In this document: in pieces, positions 10,826 to 22,436 of the stretch
Numbering within the stretch: the stretch's first letter is position 1
Layout of the letters: each line of letters opens with the position of its first letter
DNA from: Malachius bipustulatus
Lineage: Eukaryota; Arthropoda; Insecta; Coleoptera; Melyridae
NCBI GenBank assembly: GCA_910589415.1
Contig: OU342637.1
Span: 27,434,162 to 27,498,161 of the forward strand
DNA: 64,000 bases
Direction of reading: 5' to 3'
Notes under the pieces: model-generated
Told to the model about the DNA's origin: nothing
Seen by the model: only the letters and a program-made list of their open reading frames with translations
Database searches by the model: none
Translations under genes and position numbers: made by a program

Positions 10826-12470
10826 GTAAGTATTAATCTGATATGAGAATCTTCTAATTTTTAAAAGATCTGTTTTCTAAGTTGCTAATTTTACAAAAAA
10901 ATGCTTGTTATTTCATAATTTTCAAAAATAATATATTTTTTTTTTTGTTCGGGATATTTCATAAAATAAGTAAATTTAGAACTCAAGCCAGATTCTTGAA
11001 TTTATTTGACCGAGAGTCCAATTATTTCGATAGCAGATACATAATAGTAAAACACACTGTATATTAATCAAAAGCTTATTTAATTAGTATTTTCATAGAT
11101 GATAAGAATAAATAAAAATGATGATGCTCCTTTACCCTAATTTTAATGACGGCAAAAAATGCAAAACGTTCCGAATTAAGTAGTCAAATATTGAAAAAAT
11201 TATATTTTTGATTTTTAAATTAAGTAAAAAAATATAAAAACTGTGGCTAGACATATTTCAAGAACAAAACACTCAAATCTAGGATCCTGGTTTGAGCTAT
11301 AATTGACGCAATCACAAATAAAACAATGTCATAAAAATCTTGGTTCAATTACTCAAGTAAACAATAAACAGGCCAATTAAACAGCCAACGTTCATCCCAA
11401 TCGTACCCAGGGAAGGGATCTCCACAACTCATAGGCGGGTAGCTTCCTAACCGGACCCCGTTACCTTCTGTGCAAAACACCTAAACTAACAAGACCCATT
11501 TACACAGTTGTCTTAAAGATCTAGATTCCGGTGGTAATGCTTCAGTTTAAAATGATTCGCGTGAACTCTTTCTGTGTGAATTTCGAAATACGAAACTCTT
11601 TTCATATTTGGAAATGAGAGACTCCAGGGCGGGAATTCAACAAGACGTTCGTGGTAGGACTAGCTGACATTTCTAACGTTAAAGAGGCTCTTCTTTTTAA
11701 ACCTTTCTGTTAGGCCTTCGATTTGGGGCATGTTAGCTAAGAGGCTACATTACTGATAGAAACGCAAGATGCAGGATTTTTATTTAAAGATACAGGTTAC
11801 ACTATACCATGAATATGTAATTGAACTTGAGATTAACGTCGGTTTTTGATTGTTACTTAGCTTGGGTTCTGGAGTTACAATAAATAATTTAAGTTGGTGT
11901 GGTACATAAATGTCCAAAAAACAATCCATAGCGGACAGTCTTCAAAATCGCAAGGGGGGCTTCAAAATCCCTAGGGGAAGCTTCTAAACTCCAAGGGGAA
12001 AGCTTCGAAATTCCAGTTTCAAAACTACAGTTTCGTCACTATTAAAATTGGGGATTTTCAACAGTTGTAGGTCGATCTCTATATTTTTCATACAAAGCAT
12101 TGAACTAAACATATTTAAAGGGATTAATAATAATTACTAAAAATGGAGTGGGCTTCACAGATATTAAAACCCGCAAATTTGTCAATATTACTGGAGCCAG
12201 GTTAATGTCACTCGATAATATCGGCAAAGGAAAAAAACCTCGACAATTTAGTAAAAATTATTACTCGATCATCAAATCGAAGCTCGATTGACGGTTTTCA
12301 AACTATCAATGGTCGATGACCGTCGTCATTAAGAAATTTTAATAAACGAGGGATACACCTTAAAAAAATATCTGCACGAAATTATTGTGAGGCAAGCAAA
12401 AATATATGCACTTACATTTTTGGAAGGAAGATCAATGAATTCATCTAAGCTGAAGAGGTATAAGTAAAAA
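10826..12470. other. Intron/intergenic, with degenerate ~22-bp repeats
   Basis: No GR C-terminal exon is recognisable. At about 11935-12030 there are four imperfect ~22-base units around CTTCAAAATC...AGGGG (GGGGGCTTCAAAATCCCTAG, GGGGAAGCTTCTAAACTCCA and so on). The stretch 11390-11780 is more GC-rich than its surroundings and may be an old transposon piece, but I cannot place it. Confidence 0.4.
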
Positions 12471-12559
12471 CGGAAGTGGAACGCATATTATGATTGAAAG
12501 GCTGATCGAAACGTATCTCACATTAATTTGACAAAAACTTGTTCCGAAATAGATAAATG

Positions 12560-12569
12560 CGGTCCTGGT
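12560..12569 (+). promoter_or_regulatory. Shared upstream block CGGTCCTGGT, exon 2
   Basis: Lies 181 bases before ATG 12741, preceded by GATAAATG. The same block lies 179 bases before exon 4, which is expected because the two share a duplicated block; the matches at exons 1 and 8 are independent support. Confidence 0.45.
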
Positions 12570-12740
12570 CATATATACGATGGAACGCTTAAAACGTAAT
12601 CGATGTACAAATTACAACAAAAATTATAATTATTGTTAGCATGTTTACTCGAAGTGGATTAGTTTACCTTTATCGATTATCTAGATTAACTTCAACCATA
12701 TTGTTTCTCAACACGAGAGCGTAGACACAAAATTATAAAA

Positions 12741-13652
12741 ATGTCCGAAAGTAACGAAAAGCAAAACGATTTACTGATGTTAAATCTATTGGAGCCTTAC
12801 TGTTCCGTTCTTTCGATTGGTGTGCCATCTGAGAACGACCCTTCAATATCACGCAAATCATATGCTTTGATCATTATTTTGCTATTTATCACTGGGTTTG
12901 CACATTCCGTTCATGGAAGGTATGTTAGTGTATACAAAAACTTTGAAGATGTACTTTTGGCTATTGATATTGTTGCAAACTTACTACTCACGATTTTAAA
13001 TGTATTAATAGTCCTTTTTACTGTTTTGTTGTACGGTAAAAGACACAGCAACATGATTGGGTTGATAAAAAAATCATTCATCGTCAACTGTAGTCGCTGC
13101 AACTCAACCTCGGTGAAATTAATCTTCATTTTATACAATTTAGGAGTTATATTTATCTTCACGATTGATATATTAGTGTGGACATTTTCAGTAGGCTTTG
13201 AGTTTTATAAGTACTACTTATTCAGAATTTTTCAATGCTATCAAGCCTTCACTTTGTTTTTTAATATGATATTTGTATCATTGGTAATTAAACACCGTTT
13301 CAAAGTTTTGAATAATACCCTGAAAAATTCAATGAAAGTTTCAACGGAAATGTCTACCGAAATTTTATTTGTAAAAGATTTCAAAGTTCAAGACTCCGTT
13401 CACGAAAGGTTCATCTTGAAAACCATAAGAGACATGTGCAAGAAGTATAGAATATTATGTGACGCTGTAGAGGAATGGAATAACGTTTATGGATTTATTT
13501 TGCTGATTTTTTTACTTCAATGCATTGCTCTTATATTGGATCATGTTGATATTATGATAGTGTTTTATGTGAGGAAATCAACAGCTTTCAATAATCTTGT
13601 ATTCTCTTATTGGAATATAATTCAAGAAATCAACTGGATCATAGCGAGTTTT
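12741..13652 (+). CDS. Gustatory receptor N-terminal exon 2 (TM1-TM6)
   Basis: 304 residues, starting MSESNEKQNDLLMLN. It has SIGVPSENDPSISRK before TM1, GRYVSVYKNFE in the first loop, LLYGKRHSNMIGLIKKSFIV after TM2, VIKHRFKVLNNTLKNSMK after TM4 and CDAVEEWNNVYGFILL leading to TM5. TM6 is cut at SF by a phase-0 GTAAGT donor at 13653. Reading past the donor gives only 17 intronic codons before a stop. It is the closest relative of exon 4, differing at a few dozen residues (for example Ser instead of Leu after SRK, and a diverged segment at residues 284-295). Full-length function requires downstream exons. Confidence 0.87.
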
Positions 13653-15321
13653 GTAAGTATAAATGAAAGTAAATCGAAGTTTTTTTTTATTATAAATGTC
13701 ACATAAAAGGATGTGAAATGTGAACTATTGGAGTTTCACAACAAATGGTTAAGTCATATTTAGGATTTTCATTTTTCAGTGAAATTTCAGAAAATGTAGG
13801 TATCTGAAATACACAGCTCATCTAAAATGTATCAAACAAATCAATAATTCCAGCCTGTTTTGCCGCTGATGCTCGGAGATTTGCTCCGAATACGTAGGTA
13901 TAGAGAGAAAAAGAGAAAGCGGTGCCTTTGCTCGTGTTCATTGACAACTAGGACGATTGAAAGAGCGCTCCTATTTATGAGCCGATGGTCTGATTACATC
14001 ATACCCCCTCCACTATGTATCACCACTCTCGCAACGGTCGGGCTATCACTGGCGAACTCACTTGTTCGTTAGTACAAATTAACTCAAAGAACATTGAAAG
14101 AAATATTAACTCCAATAATGTCAAACAAATAAATTTTCATGAATTAAGCAAAATATTAATGTGTATTATTATTTTATACTTACTTAAATTATATTATATT
14201 TTTTCTACTCCCAACCTTTAATATGCATATTAAATATGAATCACCAGTGCTTTAATGGGTCTCATTAAGATACAAATTTTCATTAAAGCACTGGTCAAGC
14301 TATCCAATGGCAGAGGAGCATTTGCAATCGAATCGGTTCCTTTTCGCTTACAATCGGGTCGGCAAGCCAACCGAAGTCACAGAGTTGTCATACTCACGAC
14401 AAAAATTGCCTTGTGATATAAGTTCTGTATTTCTGAAAAAAAATTCTGAACGTTTATTTAATTTAGAACATAAGTAACATTCAAAGAAAATTTATCAAGA
14501 TTTTATGTTACCTTAATTAATTTGATAAGTAGGTATATCGTGTAAAGATGGGAAGATAAAGTATTATATCATTCGTAGAGCTCCGTGATAGTATTCAAAG
14601 CGGCAACGCTGCGACCCGCGTTGCGCAGGTAAAGAATATCGTAATTAATGGCTGTCGATGTTATTAAAATTATTAATTAATCTCAAAATCGAAGCGTAAA
14701 ATTCGGAATTCGAACTTCGCATAATAAAAATTACGCAGTAGTGAGTAGTGCCCTTTAAACTTGATACTAAAACATGTCTCAGCAGAATAAATAACCTTAG
14801 CGACGAAGAGAAAATTTGTTAAATGCGTAAACAAATTCTATCTTAACCTCAATGATCCGCAATTGTACACGGGTCATTGTTAAAATATATAATTTTTTAA
14901 TCTTTTCTATGAAATAAAAAAGGGTCGTAGAAAAAATAGTGTATGGAACTCGCAGATAATGGCTATTAATACGCTCTTATGATACTAATGATATTAGTAC
15001 TCGCGTATTAATAGCCTTCATTATAAGCTCGTTGCATAATATACTAATAATACATTATTAATATATTAATGAAAAAAATATTGACATGGCATAAATGATT
15101 GAATCAAAACTAGCAGGTACTTTTAAAATTGTTAGTTGATTGGGTTGATCTTATGATACCATTTAATATTTATCCCTTACTTACAATCCATCGATTTAAT
15201 AATCACGTGCATCTAAATTATTGATTAGATTACCTCCGTTGCATCAATTGAAACATGCATCTAATACATTAGTTCCAATCAGAGCTTTTACCACTACCGT
15301 TTTCATAGGGAATTTTAAATA
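13653..15321. other. Intron/intergenic between exons 2 and 3
   Basis: The stretch 13855-14075 is GC-richer and conserved in unit B (about 20150-20310); it contains GAGCGCTCCTATTTATGAGC and could be an LTR or promoter remnant. The unit-A-only insert (about 14216-15045) has inverted repeats: CCAGTGCTTTAATG at 14242 against its complement near 14281-14294, and GGCTATTAATACGC (14963) against its complement (15004-15017). Upstream of exon 3, GATTACCT lies at 15228-15235. No GR C-terminal exon was recognised. Confidence 0.45.
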
Positions 15322-16239
15322 ATGTTTCCAAGTAAAAGTACGCAAAGTGATTTAGAGCTTTTACATTTGCTTCAACATTTTTGTTGTTATCTTTCCATTG
15401 GTGTTCCAGGTGAAAACAATCCTTCGGTATCACGCAAATTATATGCTTTGATCATGGTTATCGTATTCATCACTGGATGTGCACATTCAATACATGGCAA
15501 ATTTGTTCATATATACAACAGACAGTGGGAAGGAACTTTGCTGGCTATCGATATCGTTGTAAACTTATTTCTAACATTTCTTAATGTCATAATAGTCCTC
15601 TTTACGATATTTTTGCATTGCAGAAGACAAAACTACTTGATGAAATTGATCAAACAATCATTCATCATTGAATGTAGTAACTGTAAATTACCCTCCATGA
15701 AATTATGCTTCATTCTCTACAATTTCGGAGTTATATTTGTCTTAGTGGTGGATATAATAGTATGGATATATTCTGCAGGTTTTAATGCTTACAAATACTA
15801 CTGTTTCAGAATTTTTCAATACTATCAAGCCTTCACCTTGATTTTGATTACAGTATTTGTTTTAGTGGTGATTAAACACCGTTTCGTAGTATTGAATAGA
15901 ACCCTGGAAAAATCTATGAAAATTTCACAAAAAATTTATTATTCTGAAATTTTACTTGTCAAAGATTTCAATATTCAAAACTCAATAGGTGAAAGGTCCA
16001 TCTTGAAACTATTAAAAGATTTGTGCAAGAAGTATAGAATATTATGCGATGCAGTGGTGGAATGGAATAAAGTCTATGGATTCATCCTGTTGATTTTTAT
16101 TCTTCAAAGCATTTCTAATATATTGGATCATGTTGATATTATGATAGTGTTTTATGTGAAGAAATCAACGGCCCTCGAGGATTTTGAATTCTCTTATGAA
16201 AATCTGGTCATATTCGGCAATTGGGTGGCAACCAGTTTT
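15322..16239 (+). CDS. Gustatory receptor N-terminal exon 3 (TM1-TM6)
   Basis: 306 residues, starting MFPSKSTQSDLELLHLLQ. SIGVPGENNPSVSRKLYAL precedes TM1, and HGKFVHIYNRQWEGTLLAID follows it. Here FLHCRRQNYLMKLIKQSF replaces the LLYGRRH form of other exons. CSNCKLPSMK lies before TM3 and CDAVVEWNKVYGF before TM5. It ends in phase 0 at GTAAGTATG (16240). It is nearly identical to exon 5 (roughly a dozen residue differences in 306) and a close relative of exon 6. Two Cys in CSNC before TM3 are conserved through most of exons 2-6. Confidence 0.87.
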
Positions 16240-17799
16240 GTAAGTATGAAAATTAACGTAATATTACCTAATTCGTATTATATTTTAAATGTTTTGAAAA
16301 TGTTTTAAATGAATTGCAATAAACAATAAACAATAAACTTCCTCGTGATTTCTATCGATAGTCAAGCACGGTGAATTGACTACAGCGATAATCATTCCTC
16401 GTGTTTCATTGGTCGTTGAGGGCATGTTGCCATACAAACTATTGGGTGGTTGCTTCAGACGCTATAAAAATCACCAATCATACGTTTTCATTAAATGTCA
16501 ACCAAACGTTACAAAATGTCACGTTTTGGCGAAAGTTTCCATAATTTTATTATCCCCATAAGGTAATTATTACAACAAGTGAAATCGCGTGAACCGTTCC
16601 CTACCTAGGTCTCTACAAATTTAGACAAAATTCACTTGTTTCCCTGGAATCATTTTCTGTGTGTCCTGGTTTGTTACGGTGAAATAAATTTTTATGGGAG
16701 AATATGCTGAGTAAATAAGAAAAGAAATAAAATTTTCACCCTTTTATTCATAAGTTGTACATAGCCTGACCAGTACAGGAGATATTATCATTTTACAAAC
16801 CTGGTTGATACATCTCTTACTATACAAAATATCCCTGTAAATAAAATTAAATAGCAAACAGAATCCTGTACTGGTAGAATCTTTTCTGGGTATATTCCAT
16901 TTAACAATTCATTGAGTAATTCATGAAGGATTTGACAACATTTATCCTTTTTCTCTTAGACAGACGTGTACTGACAATTTTATCTCTGACTGAGGTTTGT
17001 TTGACTTCTGTTGAAATTAGACTGAATTCTTAGGCCTTGAGCCTGTTGACAACTTTCAAAGACAACAAATTTCCTATGTCACATTGTCAAAAATGTCATC
17101 CGACAAACAATGGTCCGCGGGGACCCAAATCCACTACCAGCCTCCCCTCCCAGAAACCTCTGAAGGAGACAACGGGCCTTTTGATTCATTCACTTGTGAA
17201 GTATGAGTTAACTCTTTATTAATTTGGAAGTTTCAGGAATTAAAATAAACTTAAATAAATGTCTAGTACACGCTTGCTCAAGATTTCGCTTATCTACAAT
17301 CACTTTGCTCGAATAAAATAAATGCTCAGGTCTTCTGACGTTCTCCCCTGGCAGAAAGCTTGGTGGCACTTCTCAAGGAAAATATGCCCCTTGGCGTAAG
17401 AACTGCAATAAACAAAAGAAACTCGGAACAGTAATAGTTCACATATTTCGTGGATGATTCCTGGTTAGTTTCATAGACCAGAAATAAATTAGACTGATTG
17501 GTTATTCATTATTTATCCTTTGTATAAAACTTTACGTCACCAATACATATTTGGTACGTGTTTGAGGCTTTAAATTATTATGTTGGTTAAATTGTTTTAG
17601 ATTGACACTTTGACTTTATCTCTGACTTCCCTGATATAACTAATTATTTATCCTGAATAATCATGAATTAAGAATGCAAATAGTAATGTTCATTTTACAT
17701 TTCCTGGTTCTCACAGTCGTAGATTATAAAAATGTATTAATTTGTTAAATATCACCTTTCGTACAGTATTATTATTGTTTATTCATTCTGTAAATATGA

Positions 17800-17898
17800 T
17801 TGTCTCGCTTTCGGACAGACTGATTCTATTATCATCATGGTCTCGCTTTCGGACAGAATAATTGTTATTTGCTATCATTGTCTCGCTTTCGGACAGAA
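17800..17898. repeat. Three spaced copies of TCTCGCTTTCGGACAG
   Basis: Identical 16-base cores at about 17803, 17841 and 17881, separated by AT-rich spacers containing ATTATTG-like words. Only three units are present, and no cas genes or further copies, so this is not a CRISPR array. Confidence 0.85.
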
Positions 17899-18190
17899 TA
17901 ATTATTGATTTATCGACTGTTTGTTTAGCAGTGTGATTGTTAATGCGTAACAGGATTCAATTAATATTTTATATGTTCGAATTTCCCTTCTCTCGTGAGT
18001 CGATTACGAATTGCGCACTGATAAGGACAAAAATGGATGCTTTGGTAAGGAAGGTTTGTGGTACCATGTTGAAAACAATGATAGCCCAGCCGAGCTGACA
18101 ACCAGAACCCAAGTAAAGACAACGATGGGGCTTCGCCAAGCCTGAATAAGTTTCGCTTTATTTTCGCTGGGCTTCTCTTTCGAGCCTGTG

Positions 18191-18252
18191 CGCTGACCTC
18201 GCTCTCGGGCCTTTAGTTTTACGCTGACCTCGCTCTCGGGCCTGTAGTTTTA
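18191..18252. repeat. 31-bp tandem duplication
   Basis: Two head-to-tail copies of a unit starting CGCTGACCTCGCTCTCGGGC and ending TAGTTTTA, differing at one base. The CTCGCTCTCGG core resembles the CTCGCTTTCGG repeats 350 bases upstream. Confidence 0.85.
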
Positions 18253-18873
18253 TTGTTGTGTTTTCGGTGGACCTTTGCCTAGGTCATAATATTAGTTCTA
18301 TGGTATTATTGATATAGTAAGTTTCGCTTGTTGTTTGAATTTTAATCTGGGGTGAACACTTCGTCATCGATTACCTAGGAGGATCCGTAGTAACCCAAGT
18401 GGTGAAGTCCTGGACATTCTCCAAGGGATTCCGGACGCATACTCTAAGGACTCTAGCTTCTTTAGAGCATGTTACCTCCTTCCTTTTCCTGTCTAAACTA
18501 ATCTTTCCGGAGTCAATTTTCTACAAACTGACTAGTCCGTGAAGCTAATCGTTCCCACAAAAACTATTCAAGGTAGAAGACCACCAGTTCATCCATGAGC
18601 GATCGGCAGATATCGCTGTGGACGACTTCTGGCTATACTGCCAGGGATGGCCCAGAACATGTAGCAGATTCAGTCCATCGATACCCGAATAGCCCGTTCT
18701 CTGGAACGAAAAACCCCGGAATGTAGCAGTTCCCAGATACTGAGTGCGAATAAGAAGATAGGAACCTCAACTTGTATAAGTAAAAACGAAAGTGGAACGC
18801 ACATGATTGAAAGGCTGATCGAAACGTATCCGTCCATTAATTTAACAAAAACTTCTTTTGAAATAGATAAATG

Positions 18874-18883
18874 CGGTCCTGGT
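18874..18883 (+). promoter_or_regulatory. Shared upstream block CGGTCCTGGT, exon 4
   Basis: Lies 179 bases before ATG 19053 in the same setting as in unit A (GATAAATG before it, an AATCGATGTACA-type stretch after it). GTTTACCT follows at 18973-18980. Confidence 0.45.
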
Positions 18884-19052
18884 CAAATATTCGATGGAAC
18901 GTTTAAAACATAATCGATGTACACATTACAACAAAAATTATAATTGTTAGCGTGTTCACTCGAAGTTGATTAGTTTACCTTCAACGATTATCTAGATTAA
19001 CTTCAACCATTTTGTTTCTTACCACGAGCGTAGACACAGAAAATTACAAAAA

Positions 19053-19964
19053 ATGTCCGAAAGTAACGAAAAGCAAAACGATTTACTGATGTTAAATCTA
19101 TTTGAGCCTTACTGTTCCGTTCTTTCGATTGGTGTGCCATCTGAGAACGACCCTTCAATATCACGCAAATTATATGCTTTGATTATTATTTTGCTATTTA
19201 TCACTGGGTGTGCACATTCCGTTCATGGAAGGTATGTTAATGTATACAAACACTTTGAAGATGTACTTTTGGCCACTGATATTGTTGCAAACTTACTACT
19301 CACGATTTTAAATGTACTAATAGTCATTTTTACTGTTTTATTGTACGGTAAAAGACACAGCAACATGATTGGGTTGATAAAAAAATCATTCATCGTCAAC
19401 TGTACTCACTGCAACTCGACCTCGGTGAAATTAATCTTCGTTTTCTACAATTTAGGACTTACATTTGTCTTCACGGTGGATATAGTAGTATGGACATTTT
19501 CAATAGGCTTTGAGCTTTATAAATACTACTGTTTCAGAATTTTCCAATGCTATCAAGCCTTCACTCTATTTTTTAATATGATATTTGTATCATTGATAAT
19601 TAAACACCGTTTCAAAGTTTTGAATAATACCCTGAAAAATTCAATGAAAGTTTCAACGGAAATGTCTACCGAAATTTTGTTTGTAAAAGATTTTAAAGTT
19701 CAAAACTCCGTTCACGAAAAGTTAATCTTGAAAACCATAAGAGACATGTGCAAGAAATATAGAATATTATGTGACGCTGTAGAGGAATGGAATAACGTTT
19801 ATGGATTTATTTTGCTGATTTTTATACTTCAATGCATTGCTCTTATATTGAATCATGTTGATATCATGATAGTGTTTTATGTGAAGAAATCAACAGCTAT
19901 CGAAGATTTTGTATTCTCTTATGAGAATCTAATTCAAGGAATCAACTGGATCATAGTGAGCATT
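19053..19964 (+). CDS. Gustatory receptor N-terminal exon 4 (TM1-TM6)
   Basis: 304 residues, paralogue of exon 2 in the duplicated block. It begins MSESNEKQNDLLMLNLFEPY. Differences from exon 2 are mostly conservative and lie in TM3 (FVFYNLGLTFVFTVDIVVW) and in the loop before TM6 (KKSTAIEDFVFSYENL, which resembles exons 3, 5 and 6 more than exon 2). This may reflect gene conversion or retention of the ancestral form. The phase-0 donor GTAAGT at 19965 follows ...IVSI. No stop or frameshift, so it is likely functional as a splice module. Confidence 0.87.
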
Positions 19965-20750
19965 GTAAGTATAAATGTAAATGTTTTTTAAATTATAATA
20001 TTCAAGTTTAGGTATGTGAATATGTGAACTATTCGAGTTTCACAAAAAATGATGGTTAAGTTATATTTGGGATTTTAATTTTATCCGTGAAATTTGAGAA
20101 AATTTATCTGAAATACACATCTCCCAATACGAAGGTATGTGAGAAATAGGTGCTCTTTGCTCGTGTTCATTGACAACTGAGTGGATGATTGAAAGAGCGC
20201 TCCTATTTATGAGCCGATGGTCTGATTACATCATACCCCCTCCACTAGGTATCCCCACTCTCGCAACGGTCGGGCTATCACTGGCGAACTCACTTGTTCG
20301 TTAGTACACGTTAACTCAAAGAACATTGAAAGAAATATTAACTCCAATAATGTCAAAAATATAAATTTTCATGAATTAAGCAAAATATTAATACCTATAT
20401 ATTATGAATTAATTATTTTATACTTATAATATATATTAATTATAATATAATTATATTATATATAATTATAATATTAACATACATTATTAATATATTAATG
20501 AAAAAAATATTGACATGGCATAAATGATTCAATCAAAACTAGCAGGTACTTTTAAAATTGTTAGTTGATTGGGTTGATCTTATGATACCATTTAATATTT
20601 ATCCCTTACTTACAATCCATCGATTTAATAATCACGTGCATCTAAATTATTGATTAGATTACCTCCGTTGCATCAATTGAAACTTGCATCTAATACGTTA
20701 GTTCCAATCAGAGCTTTTACCACTACCGTTTTCATAGGGAATTTTAAATA

Positions 20751-21668
20751 ATGTTTCCAAGTAAAAGTACGCAAAGTGATTTAGAGCTTTTACATATGCT
20801 TCAACATTTTTGTTGTTATCTTTCAATTGGTGTTCCAGGTGAAAACAATCCTTCGGTATCACGCAAATTATATGCTTTGATCATGGTTATCGTATTCATC
20901 ACTGGATGTGCACATTCAATACATGGCAAATTTGTTCATATATACAACAGACAGTGGGAAGGAACTTTGCTGGCTATCGATATTGTTGTCAACTTATTTC
21001 TAACATTTCTTAATGTCATAATAGTCCTCTTTACGAATTTATTGCACGGCAGAAGACAGAACAACATGATGAAATTGATCAAACAATCATTCATCATTGA
21101 ATGTAGTAACTGTAAATTACCCTCCCTGAAATTATGCTTCATTCTCTACAATTTCGGAGTTATATTTGTCTTAGTGGTGGATATAGTAGTATGGATATAT
21201 TCGGCAGGTTTTAATGTTTACAAATACTACTGTTTCAGAATTTTTCAATACTATCAAGCCTTCGTCTTGATTTTTATTACAGTATTTGTTTTAGTGGTGA
21301 TTAAACACCGTTTCGTAGTATTGAATAGAACCCTGGAAAAATCTATGAAAATTTCACAAAAAATTTATTATCCTGAAATTTTGCTTGTCAAAGATTTCAA
21401 TATTCAAAACTCAATAGGTGAAAGGTCCATCTTGAAACTATTAAAAGATTTGTGCAAGAAGTATAGAATATTATGCGATGCAGTGGTGGAATGGAATAAA
21501 GTCTATGGATTCATCCTGTTGATTTTTATTCTTCAAAGCATTTCTAATATATTGGATCATGTTGATATTATGATAGTGTTTTATGTGAAGAAATCAACGG
21601 CCCTCGAGGATTTTGAATTCTCTTATGAAAATCTGGTCATATTCGTCAATTGGGTGGCAATCAGTTTT
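20751..21668 (+). CDS. Gustatory receptor N-terminal exon 5 (TM1-TM6)
   Basis: 306 residues, sister of exon 3. It reads FTNLLHGRRQNNMMKLIKQSF where exon 3 has FTIFLHCRRQNYLMKLIKQSF, so this copy keeps the HGRRQ form and exon 3 has lost the Gly. TM4 reads YYQAFVLIFITVFVLVVIKHR. The donor GTAAGTATG starts at 21669, and about 150 bases of intron after it remain almost identical to exon 3's, showing how recent the duplication is. The GATTACCT block is at 20657-20664, 94 bases before the ATG, the same spacing as in exon 3. Confidence 0.87.
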
Positions 21669-22223
21669 GTAAGTATGAAAATTAACGTAATATTACCTAA
21701 TTCGTATTATATTTTAAATGTTTTGAAAATGTTTTAAATGAATTGCAATACACAATAAACAATAAACTTCCTCGTGATTTCTATCGATAGTCAAGCACGG
21801 TGAATTGACTACAGCGATAATCATTCCTCGTGTTTCATTGGTCGTTGAGGGCATGTTGCCATACAAAATATTGGGTGTATGCTGAAGACGCTATAAAAAT
21901 CACCAATCATACGTTTTTATTAAAAATGTCAACCAAACGTTACAAAATGTCACGTTTTGGGGAAAGTTTCCATAATTTTATTATCCCCATAAGGCAATTA
22001 TTACAACAAGTGAAATCGCGATTATTTGAACATCACTCAACATGTTGTCAAATAATAACCCTCGTCCTGCGGACTCGGGTAATTAATGCTTGACAACATA
22101 TTTCGTGGACAACATATGCGTAAAAGGTACCACCAACGCTCTACCACAGATTCCTGAATAAAAAATTTGCCCATTAAATCGAAATGATCCAGGTCAAAAA
22201 AGGCACCCTTTTCAAGATACAGT

Positions 22224-22436
22224 TGTTAAGGAATTTTGAATGTAAATAAACAGCGCGAGATTGTACGCTGTCCTAGAGCGCATCTTGCTGCGCAATTGTA
22301 CAAGATTCAAGAGAATGCAACCGAAGCATTGCAAGCAAATTTTATGTTGCTCCTCAAATAAACAAATTATTCTAGTAAACAGTATTTTAATTCAAGTTCA
22401 CTTATTAAAAATTATACAGTCCACTCTATCGTTACA
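22224..22436 (+). repeat. Pao 5' LTR
   Basis: 213 bases, beginning TG and ending CA, and equal to 27717-27929 in every base I compared. It contains AATAAA-like words (TGTAAATAAACAG). Just after it, TGGTCCATCGATCAGG at 22440 starts with the TGG expected of a tRNA primer-binding site; the tRNA was not identified. Confidence 0.9.

Larger units (their letters stand above)
12467..16594 (+). repeat. Segmental duplication, unit A (exons 2 and 3)
   Basis: From GGAAGTGGAACGCA... to ...CAAGTGAAATCGCG this block is repeated at 18782-22020 (unit B). Both units hold one MSESNEK-type and one MFPSKST-type receptor exon in the same order. Unit A carries about 830 extra bases between its exons (about 14216-15045), which accounts for most of the length difference. 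Confidence 0.85.
16595..18781. other. Spacer between duplicated units, with short tandem repeats
   Basis: About 2.2 kb present only once. It holds three copies of a TCTCGCTTTCGGACAG word at 17800-17898 spaced ~39 bases, and two tandem 31-base units starting CGCTGACCTCGCTCTCGGGC at 18191 and 18222. The parts 17.1-17.2 and 18.0-18.8 kb are GC-rich with no long frame. This may be the leader or LTR region of an unrecognised retroelement. I cannot assign a gene. Confidence 0.4.
18782..22020 (+). repeat. Segmental duplication, unit B (exons 4 and 5)
   Basis: Copy of 12467-16594. The match begins in AAAAACGAAAGTGGAACGCA and ends in CAAGTGAAATCGCG, after which the flanks diverge. The inter-exon spacer is shorter than in unit A and has an AT-rich palindromic stretch near 20410-20475 where unit A has its extra DNA. 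Confidence 0.85.

Noticed and set aside
17800..17898. CRISPR-like spaced repeats
   Set aside because: Three short units in a eukaryotic window, no cas genes, AT-rich similar spacers.
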